A stretch of 64,000 nt of DNA, taken from contig NZ_CP141821.1 of NCBI RefSeq assembly GCF_035621495.1, positions 1,392,760 through 1,456,759 on the forward strand, written 5' to 3'. Shown here piece by piece: positions 8,883 to 17,231 of the stretch. Made by a program: the position numbers and the translations under genes. The notes beneath the pieces are model-generated. The model searched no databases and was not told where the DNA came from. It worked only from the letters and a program-made list of their open reading frames with translations. Every line of letters starts with the position of its first letter. Position 1 is the first letter of the stretch. The stretch comes from Thermococcus sp. SY098. Its GTDB lineage: Archaea; Methanobacteriota_B; Thermococci; Thermococcales; Thermococcaceae.

Positions 8883-9174
8883 CTCTAGTGAGGATTGATT
8901 TTAAAGCTCTCAAGTATTTCCCCGTTTCTTCAGCTCCTTTCTCTGTTATTTCAACAGCAGTCCTTGGTCTGTCTGCAAAGACTTTTGTCAGCTTTACATA
9001 ACCTGCTTTCTCCAATGTTTTTAAATGAGAGTCTAAGTTTCCGGGGGTTACACCCAAAACCTTTTGCAGTTCCTTAAACAGAACCTTTCCCCTTGGCAGG
9101 AGGTAGAGCATGATACCTAACCTAATGGGGTTTCCAAGCACATGGTTTTTCACCAGCTGTCTAATGGTATCCAT
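8875..9174 (-). CDS. winged-helix transcriptional regulator
   Basis: A 99-residue ArsR/MarR-like winged-helix protein. Helices LGIMLYLLPRGKVLFKELQKVL and TPGNLDSHLKTLEKAGYVKL form the helix-turn-helix, and KVFADRPRTAVEITEKGAEE forms the wing. It starts one base after the stop of the membrane-protein gene, behind a GGTGG ribosome binding site, so the two are translationally linked. Such pairs of small HTH regulator and multi-pass membrane protein recur in Thermococcales; the regulator may control its own operon. Its 3' end overlaps the convergent gene by 8 bp. Confidence 0.85.
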   Translation of the reverse strand: MDTIRQLVKNHVLGNPIRLGIMLYLLPRGKVLFKELQKVLGVTPGNLDSHLKTLEKAGYVKLTKVFADRPRTAVEITEKGAEETGKYLRALKSILTRVI

Positions 9175-9175
9175 C

Positions 9176-9778
9176 TTACCACCGTTCTATTGCTTTAAAC
9201 GCTGAATACAGGTACCAGAAAACTGTGATTGAGTAGCCGGCTGTCACCACAAATCCGGCCCAGGTCATGGCACCCTTCTCCATGTTCCACACTATCGGCA
9301 TGGAGCAGAGAGGTATCAGAAACGCTGGCACCATCTCAAATTCTCTTCCAACAACGAGCCACATTCCGCCGATTGATATGCCTATAAAGCTTAAAAAGCC
9401 GACTGCCAGCCTTGCCTCAGCATTGAGGGCTATCTGCGTTGATGGTATCATCATCCATCCAATAATGCTACCAACGATCCAGGGAACTGCTATCATAGCA
9501 CCCACTATCTTTCTTTTTTTCCTGGTTTGCTGGATTTTCTGAAGCCTTTCTACCCTGCCCCACAATTTAATGGTAAAGGGTATCCCAATCGCTATTGCTG
9601 CCATCCAGTACAGGGTTAAGCCAATTCCCTTAAAATTCACGAGTTCCAGAAGAACATAAAATCCTGCCATTATGAAAAGCCAGAATGAAAAATTCATTGC
9701 TGCGTACATCTTTGCAGCGGCTATCAGTTTTCCTTCAACTTTTCCCAACATATCTTTGAGCTCCTCAATTTCTTCCAT
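9176..9778 (-). CDS. membrane protein paired with HTH regulator
   Basis: A 200-residue protein starting with a short acidic amphipathic helix (MEEIEELKDMLGKVEGKL), followed by about six membrane segments and a basic loop (RVERLQKIQQTRKKRK) between segments 2 and 3. Function unknown. The ATG at 9778 lies behind GGTGGG; the longer frame from 9802 would place the start inside the likely leader. It is the first gene of a two-gene operon with the winged-helix regulator. Its promoter contains an inverted repeat around the TATA box (see 9805-9822). Confidence 0.75.
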   Translation of the reverse strand: MEEIEELKDMLGKVEGKLIAAAKMYAAMNFSFWLFIMAGFYVLLELVNFKGIGLTLYWMAAIAIGIPFTIKLWGRVERLQKIQQTRKKRKIVGAMIAVPWIVGSIIGWMMIPSTQIALNAEARLAVGFLSFIGISIGGMWLVVGREFEMVPAFLIPLCSMPIVWNMEKGAMTWAGFVVTAGYSITVFWYLYSAFKAIERW

Positions 9779-9804
9779 GGGTCCCACCAATATTAAATAC
9801 AACT

Positions 9805-9822
9805 TTGGGATATTTAACCCAA
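9805..9822 (-). promoter_or_regulatory. TATA box enclosed by inverted repeat (candidate operator)
   Basis: The 18-bp TTGGGATATTTAACCCAA has perfect 5-bp arms (TTGGG/CCCAA) around an AT core that reads GGGTTAAATATCC on the minus strand, a good TATA box about 30 bp upstream of the ATG at 9778. A second palindrome, TTCTGAAATTCAGAA, lies at 9830-9844, just upstream. Both are plausible sites for the regulator encoded in the same operon; this is inference. Confidence 0.5.
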
Positions 9823-9897
9823 TAAGACTTTCTGAAATTCAGAAGAAAACGAAAAATCTTATCTAAACCTCTTTCAGAGTTGTAGAATGGTGAAAGT

Positions 9898-10164
9898 GTG
9901 GATGTCGAGCTTTTATTAGCAGTGATCTTAGCTTTTGGCATTGGAACTGGAGTTAGAAAGCTTATTGAGAAGCTTATTGGAAATGCTGAAGGATTTGAAG
10001 TTGTGATGTTTAGCGTAGGGGTGAGTCTAACTCTATTTTGGACTGTCTCAAAAATCTTTTTGAAAGAGGAATTTATACCACTTGGGGTAGCTCTCTTTTC
10101 ATTAGTATTGGGAACTGCTATGCTGATTGACAAACTGTTTTTATCAAAAAACTTAAGCTCTTGA
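9898..10164 (+). CDS. small hypothetical membrane protein
   Basis: An 88-residue protein with three likely membrane segments (LLAVILAFGIGTGV, VVMFSVGVSLTLFWTV, LGVALFSLVLGTAMLI) and a short polar middle. The start is GTG at 9898 behind GGTGAAA. It lies 14 bp before the radical SAM gene and is probably in the same transcript. Family not recognised. Confidence 0.6.
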   Translation: MDVELLLAVILAFGIGTGVRKLIEKLIGNAEGFEVVMFSVGVSLTLFWTVSKIFLKEEFIPLGVALFSLVLGTAMLIDKLFLSKNLSS

Positions 10165-10178
10165 GGGTCTAGATTAAA

Positions 10179-11198
10179 ATGATGAAAATTGAAGAACTTT
10201 ATCAAAAAGAAGGCAACAAAATTAGATGCCTTGTTTGTGAGAGGCAGTGCATAATTGCTGAAGGAAAGAGTGGGGTGTGCAAAAACTATGCTAACTTGAA
10301 TGGTAAATTGATCCACATCGGTTACGGAAAATTAAGTGCAGTCGAGAGCAGGCCAATTGAAATAAAGCCTTTCTTCCATTACTATCCGAACAGCACGGCT
10401 TTGACTTTTTCTGGTTTTGGCTGTAACTTTTACTGCCCTTGGTGTCAAAACTACCATCTGAGCTTCTCTGAGCCTCCTCGGGAATTAAGGATAATTTCTC
10501 CAAAAGAACTTGTGGATTTAGCCTTGAAAGCTGGAGATGAGGGCTTATGTGCAAGCTTTAACGAACCTGCAACGCTTTACACCTACCTTCTGGATGTCTT
10601 TGAACTTGGAAAAAAGAGAGGCCTTTATGGTTGCCTTGTCACGAATGGCTATTTCACTATTAAAGCTTTGGAAAGACTAATCGAAAGCGGTGTCTCCGGC
10701 TTCAGCATTGACATCAAGGGCTGTCCGGGGATAAAGGTTCTTACAACAGTTGATCACAAGAAAGTGTTCAGAAATGCAAAGAAGGCCTTGGATTTGAATG
10801 TCCACGTTGAGATGGTTTACCTTGTTGTTACAAATGCTAACGATTTTAAAGAATGCTACAGTTGGATCTTTAAGATGCACTCCGAAATGCTTGGAGAGAA
10901 TGTTCCTCTCCACATAAACCGCTATTATCCAATGAACTACTGGAGGGAAAAGTCAACTTCTGTTAGAACGCTTTTAGCCCTCAAAGGAATTGCTCAGAAA
11001 GAGTACAACATAAACTACGTTTACCTTGGCAACATTGGTTCGATAGAGCATGAGACAACTTATTGTCCAAAATGCGGTAAAAAGCTCATCGTTCGATTTG
11101 GTTATAGAGTTGTTGAATGGAATCTGACAAAAGACAATAGATGTCCAAGATGTGGAGAGAAGATTCCGATTTATGGAAAAGCCAACATAATCTTTTGA
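10179..11198 (+). CDS. PflA/AmrS-like radical SAM protein
   Basis: A 339-residue radical SAM enzyme. The 4Fe-4S site is CNFYCPWC (CxxxCxxC) near residue 86, in the context ALTFSGFGCNFYCPWCQN typical of PflA-related enzymes. An N-terminal pair of Cys motifs (CLVCERQC and a later C) precedes it, as in AmmeMemoRadiSam-type proteins. The C-terminus has a four-Cys zinc ribbon (CPKCGKK...CPRCGEK), an addition to the basic family. The reaction is unknown; the PflA likeness reflects the fold rather than pyruvate formate-lyase activation. Start at the first of two ATGs (10179); the second is equally possible. Confidence 0.85.
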   Translation: MMKIEELYQKEGNKIRCLVCERQCIIAEGKSGVCKNYANLNGKLIHIGYGKLSAVESRPIEIKPFFHYYPNSTALTFSGFGCNFYCPWCQNYHLSFSEPPRELRIISPKELVDLALKAGDEGLCASFNEPATLYTYLLDVFELGKKRGLYGCLVTNGYFTIKALERLIESGVSGFSIDIKGCPGIKVLTTVDHKKVFRNAKKALDLNVHVEMVYLVVTNANDFKECYSWIFKMHSEMLGENVPLHINRYYPMNYWREKSTSVRTLLALKGIAQKEYNINYVYLGNIGSIEHETTYCPKCGKKLIVRFGYRVVEWNLTKDNRCPRCGEKIPIYGKANIIF

Positions 11199-11248
11199 AT
11201 GTTTTGCCTCTCATCACAGCTCAGCTAACAGCTCTCTCCTCATCGGCT

Positions 11249-12214
11249 TTATTCCACTTTAAATGTTAAGCCAAGCTCTTTAGCCTTCTTCTGCACCTGC
11301 AGTTTGAACTGACATGCCTTGCATATCTCTCCAGTCGTCGGCTGTCCGCAAATCTTGCAGCGGTTCAGCTCTCTCTTCGCATAGTGTTTTGCCAAAATTG
11401 GAAAGAGTTTATCATAGCTCCTTAAAATTTGATATTTCGTTCCCGGATGTCTCTCCTCCATCTCATTCAGCCAGTCTCTTATTTCGGCTCTGAATGCCTC
11501 AACGGCATATGGACATTCGCTGAAATCAACCTCAATGTTATTTAAAACAGCGTAGAGAACAATTTCCTTTTCTGGAACCTCTCTTAGGGGCTTAATTCTC
11601 GGGACTAAATCTTCGTGAATAACTTCATAATACGGCCCAGTTCTCCCCAATCTCGCAATGTCTCCGCGCATTATGTTCATCAAGAATACTTGTGCCTCAT
11701 CATCTAAGTTTAATCCAATAGCTAATTTATCTGCTTGAACATCTTGGGCCGCGTAGTTGAGCAACCATCTCCTCCATACCCCACAATAAGAGCAAGCACC
11801 AACCCTCTCTCCCTTCTCAAAGCTCCCCATTATTTGAACTGTTTCATCAAGGGTGAAGCCGATGTATTCCTTGAAGGAATAGACATGGTGTTCTATTCCC
11901 AAAAGCTCTGCATTTCTCTTTGCTATCTCAACGCTTGGCGGTCTGTAACCTTCAATTCCCTCGTCTATTGTTATGGCCACAATTTCAAAAGGAAACTTCT
12001 TCCTAAGCTTGGCTAAAAGATGCAGGAGAACAACACTATCTTTTCCACCACTCACTCCAACGGCTATCCTCTCGCCGCGCTTAATCATTCTATACTTCCT
12101 CACAGTCTGCTTTACTTTTTTCTCAACCATTTCGTTGAAGTGTTTGTGGCAGTAGTATTTGCCTTCGTAACGAGCGTGATAAACAGCTTCTCTCCCACAC
12201 TTCGAGCACTTCAT
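11249..12214 (-). CDS. ttuA: TtuA-type tRNA 2-thiouridine synthetase (TIGR00269)
   Basis: A 321-residue PP-loop thiolase predicted to put sulfur on U54 of tRNA (as in Thermus and Pyrococcus TtuA), which stabilises tRNA in hyperthermophiles. The N-terminal zinc finger is CSKCGREAVYHARYEGKYYCHKH. The ATP-binding PP-loop is VSGGKDSVVLLHLL (residues about 52-66). The middle Cys cluster ACSYCGVWRRW and a later Cys bind the Fe-S cluster. The C-terminal zinc finger is CKICGQPTTGEICKAC. ATG start with GAGGTC upstream. A paralogue is at 37722-38648, so which one acts on U54 is not settled by sequence alone. Confidence 0.88.
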   Translation of the reverse strand: MKCSKCGREAVYHARYEGKYYCHKHFNEMVEKKVKQTVRKYRMIKRGERIAVGVSGGKDSVVLLHLLAKLRKKFPFEIVAITIDEGIEGYRPPSVEIAKRNAELLGIEHHVYSFKEYIGFTLDETVQIMGSFEKGERVGACSYCGVWRRWLLNYAAQDVQADKLAIGLNLDDEAQVFLMNIMRGDIARLGRTGPYYEVIHEDLVPRIKPLREVPEKEIVLYAVLNNIEVDFSECPYAVEAFRAEIRDWLNEMEERHPGTKYQILRSYDKLFPILAKHYAKRELNRCKICGQPTTGEICKACQFKLQVQKKAKELGLTFKVE

Positions 12215-12351
12215 GACCTCACCTAACTTTCAGAAGAAGCTTCGTTTTAAAAGGATTTAGGTTGGGCAGAGATGGCTTATTGTGAGCATAGAAGCTCATT
12301 ATCGAAAACTTTTTTATTAATGAAAAACTTTTCTATACACGGGGGATAGGT

Positions 12352-13086
12352 GTGGAGCTCCTTAAAACGGGAATAGAAAAACTTGATGAGGCAATTGGTG
12401 GGGGCCTGCTTGAAGATAGCGTCATGCTGATAATCTATGACACTTATTCTATGGGATGGTCATTGGGCGTCAAGATTTTACAGAATAGGATAGATAGGGG
12501 TGACTTTGGCGTAATAATAAACTCCGTTCTTCCATTATCTTCTCTCTCAATGGAGTTTAAGATCGCAAATTTTGACATCTATGAAACTGCACGTACTGGG
12601 AATTTGGGTATAATAGATATATTTGCTTCCTTCAATGGAATACAGTATACCGAACCGTTTGTTTATTACACCAATATGGACACTTCTACCTTCCTTCCAA
12701 AATTCATAGCTCTCTACCGGAAAATGCTCACCAATGTTATTAAAGACAGGAGACCTATCGGTCTTGCCGTTACAATGGATGGCCTTGCCTTTCTGCTGGG
12801 AGAAGAACAGTACATAAGAATACTCCAGAAAAACGCTGCAATAAAAGAAACTGCAAGAATTAAAGAAAGCAGAAAAAGACCCCTAAACGTATTCTTGGTG
12901 AACAAAGACAGAGTATCAAGAAGGTTCATTTCTTGGCTTGCACTTTACAGCCAGTACATAATTGAGTTCTACTCTCTGGAAGAGGGAAACGAGGAGAAAA
13001 TGGTCGTTAGGAAATCCCCTCTCCCAGAATTTGAACCCAAAACGTATAAATTTAGACTGAAGAAGGGTGAAGTGTTAATACTTTAA
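12352..13086 (+). CDS. RecA/KaiC-like protein lacking a Walker A motif
   Basis: A 244-residue protein with the opening of KaiC/RadA-like ATPases (LLKTGIEKLDEAIGGGLLEDSVMLIIYDTYSMG). Where the P-loop GxxGxGKT should follow, it reads YDTYSMGWSLGVKIL with no Lys-Thr, so ATP hydrolysis is unlikely. Later regions keep the core strands (FGVIINSVLP, PIGLAVTMDGLAFLLG). Inactive KaiC-like paralogues are common in archaea and may be regulatory or structural partners. GTG start at 12352 behind GGGGG; a TATA-like TTTTTTATTAA lies about 40 bp upstream. Single gene. Confidence 0.7.
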   Translation: MELLKTGIEKLDEAIGGGLLEDSVMLIIYDTYSMGWSLGVKILQNRIDRGDFGVIINSVLPLSSLSMEFKIANFDIYETARTGNLGIIDIFASFNGIQYTEPFVYYTNMDTSTFLPKFIALYRKMLTNVIKDRRPIGLAVTMDGLAFLLGEEQYIRILQKNAAIKETARIKESRKRPLNVFLVNKDRVSRRFISWLALYSQYIIEFYSLEEGNEEKMVVRKSPLPEFEPKTYKFRLKKGEVLIL

Positions 13087-13616
13087 ACTTCAGCTAATCT
13101 TTCAGTTTTTTTGAGTTTCAATGCCAATTTTACGGCATCTCTTGGATTGTCTACAAAGTGAACTTTTACAATTCTTTTATGGTCGAAGTAGCCATCTTTG
13201 GCTAATAATTCAAGCCTGTCACTTGAGTATCCGGTATCTGTAACGATGATAAGTGGAGTGCCGTAGTCATATGCCATTAATGCTTCTACCATTGTGCCGA
13301 TACCTCCTCCCAACACCACCAAAACATCTGCAGAGTTTATCATTATGGCACTCCTCTCTGCAAAGTCCATTCCAGTTTTTATCCTTATTGTGTTGAACTC
13401 ATTGCCTTCTTGCCTCTCTGGAAGTATTCCAACTACAATCCTTCCGGCTTTCCTGAATTCCTCACTGACGATTTTCATAATTCCGCCTCTGCCTCCAGTT
13501 AATAAGACTACCTCATCTTTGTACTTCCCAAGCTCTCTTGCAAATTCTCTCGCCTTTCTCTCTGCCTTTTCCAGTGGTTTCTCATCACTTGAGCCCGCTA
13601 TTGCTATTTGAATCAT
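13083..13616 (-). CDS. LOG-family protein (lysine-decarboxylase-like fold)
   Basis: A 177-residue Rossmann-like protein of the TIGR00725/LOG group. Visible motifs are the opening IAIAGSS, GGRGGIMKIVSEEF and the signature VLGGGIGTMVEALMAYDYGTPLIIV, close to PGGxGTxxE of nucleotide-processing LOG enzymes. Some relatives hydrolyse nucleoside monophosphates to base and ribose 5-phosphate; activity here is untested. The start ATG at 13616 follows GGTGATCCT. It directly follows the site-2 protease gene (4-bp gap), suggesting co-transcription. 3' overlap of 4 bp with the convergent gene. Confidence 0.82.
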   Translation of the reverse strand: MIQIAIAGSSDEKPLEKAERKAREFARELGKYKDEVVLLTGGRGGIMKIVSEEFRKAGRIVVGILPERQEGNEFNTIRIKTGMDFAERSAIMINSADVLVVLGGGIGTMVEALMAYDYGTPLIIVTDTGYSSDRLELLAKDGYFDHKRIVKVHFVDNPRDAVKLALKLKKTERLAEV

Positions 13617-13620
13617 AGGA

Positions 13621-14748
13621 TCACCCTATTAAGTTCCTTATGGCGGGAATTAGGTTTATTGCGAGCAGCAAAACTCCAATGCCAATGAAAGCAAAGCTTA
13701 TTGGCTTTGCAATTTTCTCTGGGAGGTACTCTTTTAGTGTTTCATCGAGCATTCTGCCGCCATCAAGAGGTATTAATGGGAAGAGGTTCATCAGACCGAT
13801 TCCGAGGTTTAGGATGTAAATCCAATACAGAGCAAATGCTAATGGGAGAATGACGTTTTCGTGTCCCAATGTTGACACCACGTACTGAGAGGGATAAACC
13901 CCCAGATATCCTTTCTCAGGGTTGTTTGGGTTTTCTCCAAGAGGTACTTTGACAGTAATCTTTTTATTATTTCGTAAGACTTCTATTGCTATAACCTGTC
14001 CGGGCTTTGTTGTGTTCATGAAGTTTAAGAAATCTTCAATGGTCTTTATTTGATGTTCGTCTATTCCAATTATTATGTCCCCTTCGTGGAGATAGTTTAT
14101 GGCTGGGCCTTTCGGATCAAATTTTACTATCTCAACACCTGCAGGCTGAAGAACTGGGGCTAAGGCATAATTAAGGAGCATAAGAGCAAGCAGAGCGGTG
14201 ACAATGTTGGCCATTGAACCAGCGGCATAAACTCTTAGTCTTTTGACAAGGGGTACCTTTTTTAGTTCCTCCTCATCAGGCTCAACAAAAGCACCGGGGA
14301 TTACAAAGAACAGGACAAGTCCAACAGATTTTAAGGGCAAATCTTCGGCTCTCGCAACAACCCCATGACTCAGCTCATGGACAACCATTACAACAATTAG
14401 ACCAATCAAACCATACCACAGTGGTATTGTGACACCGGGAATTACGAGCTGAACTCCAGCGACTTGGGCTTTAGCTTTTATCGCAATAAGGGCGGATTTT
14501 ATTAACATGTAGAAGACGAACGCCATTCCTCCAAATCCTACGATAATTCCAATTGTTCCATAAGCTTTCCAGAAACGCTTGTATTTCAGAGCAATCTTAT
14601 CTATAAATCCAAGAAGCTTTTTTGTACGCCACATTATCACAAACATATCAACCGCTAAGCCTTCCTCCTCTTCTTCTTTTCTTCCAAAGAGAACATAGAT
14701 GGTTCCCCAGAATGCAAGGATGATAATAAGGACTGTCCAAAGATTCAT
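13621..14748 (-). CDS. site-2 protease family membrane metalloprotease
   Basis: A 375-residue polytopic zinc protease that cuts within membranes. The HExxH zinc site is MVVHELSHGVVARAEDLPL, the later zinc-ligand motif is LFPLIPLDGGRMLDE near the C-terminus, and a PDZ domain lies between them (PAINYLHEGDIIIGIDEHQIKTIEDF). About six hydrophobic segments. Archaeal homologues are usually orphan, with unknown targets (anti-sigma-like substrates are absent in archaea). The ATG at 14748 lies behind GAGGTG; an in-frame GTG at 14769 is less likely. A promoter-like CTTTATAAAG is near 14785. Confidence 0.9.
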   Translation of the reverse strand: MNLWTVLIIILAFWGTIYVLFGRKEEEEEGLAVDMFVIMWRTKKLLGFIDKIALKYKRFWKAYGTIGIIVGFGGMAFVFYMLIKSALIAIKAKAQVAGVQLVIPGVTIPLWYGLIGLIVVMVVHELSHGVVARAEDLPLKSVGLVLFFVIPGAFVEPDEEELKKVPLVKRLRVYAAGSMANIVTALLALMLLNYALAPVLQPAGVEIVKFDPKGPAINYLHEGDIIIGIDEHQIKTIEDFLNFMNTTKPGQVIAIEVLRNNKKITVKVPLGENPNNPEKGYLGVYPSQYVVSTLGHENVILPLAFALYWIYILNLGIGLMNLFPLIPLDGGRMLDETLKEYLPEKIAKPISFAFIGIGVLLLAINLIPAIRNLIG

Positions 14749-14912
14749 TTTTAACACCTCTCTAACCACACTCCTCTGTTCCCTTTATAAAGTTTAATTT
14801 TAATTAAGAATTTTCTAATTTCTGTGTAATTTTCCTCTTTTTGTGCTTTTGATGTTGTTTATTCCCAATATCTCTTTGAAGGTTATGTAGGAAAAATAGG
14901 TACAGAGATAAT

Positions 14913-16259
14913 CTATATTACTCGTCCAACACGATAATAAATGAATCCATTTTTTTCGGCTTTTTTTGCATCTAAAATATTCCTCCCATCTATTATTATC
15001 TTGTTGTTCATATCCTTTGCTATTTTGTCTAAATCTAAGTTTTTGAATTCTTTATGGTCGGTTACTATGATTATTGCGTCTATGTCTTTGAAGTCTTCTT
15101 TCCATTCTGCTCCAAAACGCTTTGCATCTTCTGGAGTGCATAATGGATCGTAAGCGTAAACTTTGGCCCCCCATTCTTTGAGTTCTTTGATTATTGGAAT
15201 TGCTGGGCTTTTCGTGAATTCTTTAACTCCTCCTCTGAAAGTTAGGCCTAAAACGAGGATATTGCTTCCTTTCAAGGCCTTTCCAACCTCATTTAAGCCT
15301 TTAATAGTCAACTCAACCATGTGATGAGGCATTGAATCATTGATCTCTCTGGCAGTCTTAATCAAGCGTGGATTCGTCTTTTTGGCTAAGTTGATGACGA
15401 ACCATGGGTATATTGGAATGCAATGCCCACCAACCCCAGCGCCGGGAATGTGTAAGTGGCAGTAGGGCTGGGTATTTGCAGCGTTAAAGATTTCCAGAGC
15501 GTCTAAGCCATGCTCTTCACACCACAAAGCTAATTCATTAGCCAAGGCAATGTTAACGTCCCTGTAAATGCCTTCAAAGACTTTTACAGCCTCAGCTGCT
15601 TTTATAGAACTCATTGGGATGACTCCCTTCTTGTTTATTGTCTCATATATGCCGATAACTGCTTCCAAGGTTTTCTCGTCACTTGCCCCTACTATTTTAG
15701 GATACTGGCCGGTAATGTCTCTGATTGCAGTTCCGCTCATTGTTCGCTCGGGAGCGTGAGCAAGGCCAAACTCGCCAAGCTTAAGACCGCTTTCTTCTAA
15801 AATTGGGGTTAAGCTTTCTGTAGTTCCGGGAGGCATTGTTGCTTCTGTAATAACAATGTCTCCCTTTTCCAAGCCTTTTGCAATTTTGTGAGCAACATCA
15901 TAAACAAAATCAAGATTTAGATTGCCTCTTTCGTCTGCAAGGGTGGGGACGATAATAATCATCACATCCGCTTGTTTTGCCGCCCAAACACCGTCAGTTG
16001 TAGCTTTTAATCGTTCCTCTTCAACGTTCTTCTTGACTAATTCGGATAACCCTGGTTCTTCCTTAACGTGATTCTCTCCCATATTTACCATTTCAACAAC
16101 TTTCTCGTTAATATCAACGCCAATCACATTAGCACCATGATCAGCAAAAACAGCCGCTAGGGGAAGACCCATCTTCCCGAGACCATAAACAGCTATTGTA
16201 ACTTTGCCCTCTTTAAAAACCCGCTTAATATCCTCTCTCTCCAAGCCAAGAAGCTTCAT
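14913..16259 (-). CDS. UDP-N-acetylglucosamine 6-dehydrogenase-type nucleotide-sugar dehydrogenase
   Basis: A 448-residue NAD-dependent nucleotide sugar dehydrogenase (WbpA/WecC/UgdA type) that oxidises C6 of UDP-HexNAc to the uronic acid. The NAD fold is ITIAVYGLGKMGLPLAAVFADHGANVIGVD. The active-site Cys lies in GAGVGGHCIPIYPWF, and the C-terminal UDP-binding domain starts near LVLGLTFRGGVKEFTKSPA. Start ATG at 16259 behind GGAGGTTGA, overlapping the stop of the oxidoreductase gene. Last gene of the four-gene UDP-sugar cluster, so UDP-GlcNAc is the likely substrate (inference from neighbours). Confidence 0.9.
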   Translation of the reverse strand: MKLLGLEREDIKRVFKEGKVTIAVYGLGKMGLPLAAVFADHGANVIGVDINEKVVEMVNMGENHVKEEPGLSELVKKNVEEERLKATTDGVWAAKQADVMIIIVPTLADERGNLNLDFVYDVAHKIAKGLEKGDIVITEATMPPGTTESLTPILEESGLKLGEFGLAHAPERTMSGTAIRDITGQYPKIVGASDEKTLEAVIGIYETINKKGVIPMSSIKAAEAVKVFEGIYRDVNIALANELALWCEEHGLDALEIFNAANTQPYCHLHIPGAGVGGHCIPIYPWFVINLAKKTNPRLIKTAREINDSMPHHMVELTIKGLNEVGKALKGSNILVLGLTFRGGVKEFTKSPAIPIIKELKEWGAKVYAYDPLCTPEDAKRFGAEWKEDFKDIDAIIIVTDHKEFKNLDLDKIAKDMNNKIIIDGRNILDAKKAEKNGFIYYRVGRVI

Positions 16260-16260
16260 T

Positions 16261-17208
16261 TCACTCAACCTCCATGACTTTACCAGTCCTAGCGCTTTTC
16301 TGAGCTAGAAGTGCAACTTTTAAGGCATGAAGTCCCGCATAGCCATCAATGAGAGGTGTTTTTTTCTCCTCCACACATTCTATGAAATGCTCTAGCTCGT
16401 TTCTAAGGGGCTCTCTCTTGTTTATTTTGGCATCTTTAACCCATTCATCATTAAAGAGCTTAAGTCTCTGTTCTATGTAGTCCATGTAAGCTATTCCGCC
16501 AGTCCCAACTACAGTTAGGGTTCTTGTTTTGTGAGGGGTAAGCCAGTTAGTCTCCACTATTCCACTACCATCCTCAAAGCCAAGGGTTATCAAAGCGTGA
16601 TCTTCAACGCCAGCAGGATGAACAACATTTCCAGCTCTCGCATAGACGGTCCTTACAGGCTCTCCAAAGAGGTAGCTTATCACGTCTATGTCATGGACGC
16701 CAAGATCAATTATGATTCCAACGTCTCTTATCCTTGCAGCCATAGGCCCAACACGTTTTGCACTTATCGTTACGAGCTTACCAAGCTCGCCTCTCTCTAT
16801 AAGCTCTTTGAGTTTTAGAACGGCTGGGTTAAACCTTTCAATATGACCGACCATTAGAATTATGTCATTCTCTTCAGCAGCTTGTATTATAGCCTCAGCA
16901 TTTTCTATGCTATCTGCGATTGGTTTCTCCACTAAAACATTAATACTCCTATTTATAAACTCTAATGCAACTTGTCGATGAAGACTTGTTGGTACAACTA
17001 TGCTCACAGCATCAAGCCTCTCTTTGGCGAGCTCCTTATAATCTGGATAGGGTGTCGTGTTAAAGCGTCTCGCTATCTCTTTTGCCCGTTCAAAGTTTAT
17101 GTCAGCAATTCCAACGAGTTCGACTTTTCCTTCTTTTGCTAATTCTGAATAAACTCTTGCGTGATGCTGACCCATCATTCCGACACCTACAACGCCAACG
17201 CGAATCAT
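16261..17208 (-). CDS. Gfo/Idh/MocA oxidoreductase, probable UDP-GlcNAcA 3-dehydrogenase
   Basis: A 315-residue NAD-dependent oxidoreductase. The Rossmann motif is VGVVGVGMMGQHHARVYSEL, followed by the family EKP motif in VLVEKPIADSIENAE, where Lys is catalytic. The C-terminal domain has the expected beta-sheet (DLGVHDIDVISYLFGEP). With the adjacent aminotransferase and acetyltransferase it fits the WlbA/WbpB step: oxidation of C3 of UDP-GlcNAcA before transamination. Starts 23 bp after the aminotransferase gene. Confidence 0.88.
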   Translation of the reverse strand: MIRVGVVGVGMMGQHHARVYSELAKEGKVELVGIADINFERAKEIARRFNTTPYPDYKELAKERLDAVSIVVPTSLHRQVALEFINRSINVLVEKPIADSIENAEAIIQAAEENDIILMVGHIERFNPAVLKLKELIERGELGKLVTISAKRVGPMAARIRDVGIIIDLGVHDIDVISYLFGEPVRTVYARAGNVVHPAGVEDHALITLGFEDGSGIVETNWLTPHKTRTLTVVGTGGIAYMDYIEQRLKLFNDEWVKDAKINKREPLRNELEHFIECVEEKKTPLIDGYAGLHALKVALLAQKSARTGKVMEVE

Positions 17209-17231
17209 TTTTGCTCACCTTAAAAGTGAAA

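Noticed and set aside
9765-10316. 183-residue minus-strand open frame
   Set aside because: Overlaps the radical SAM and small membrane-protein genes antisense and has low-complexity composition without domain features.
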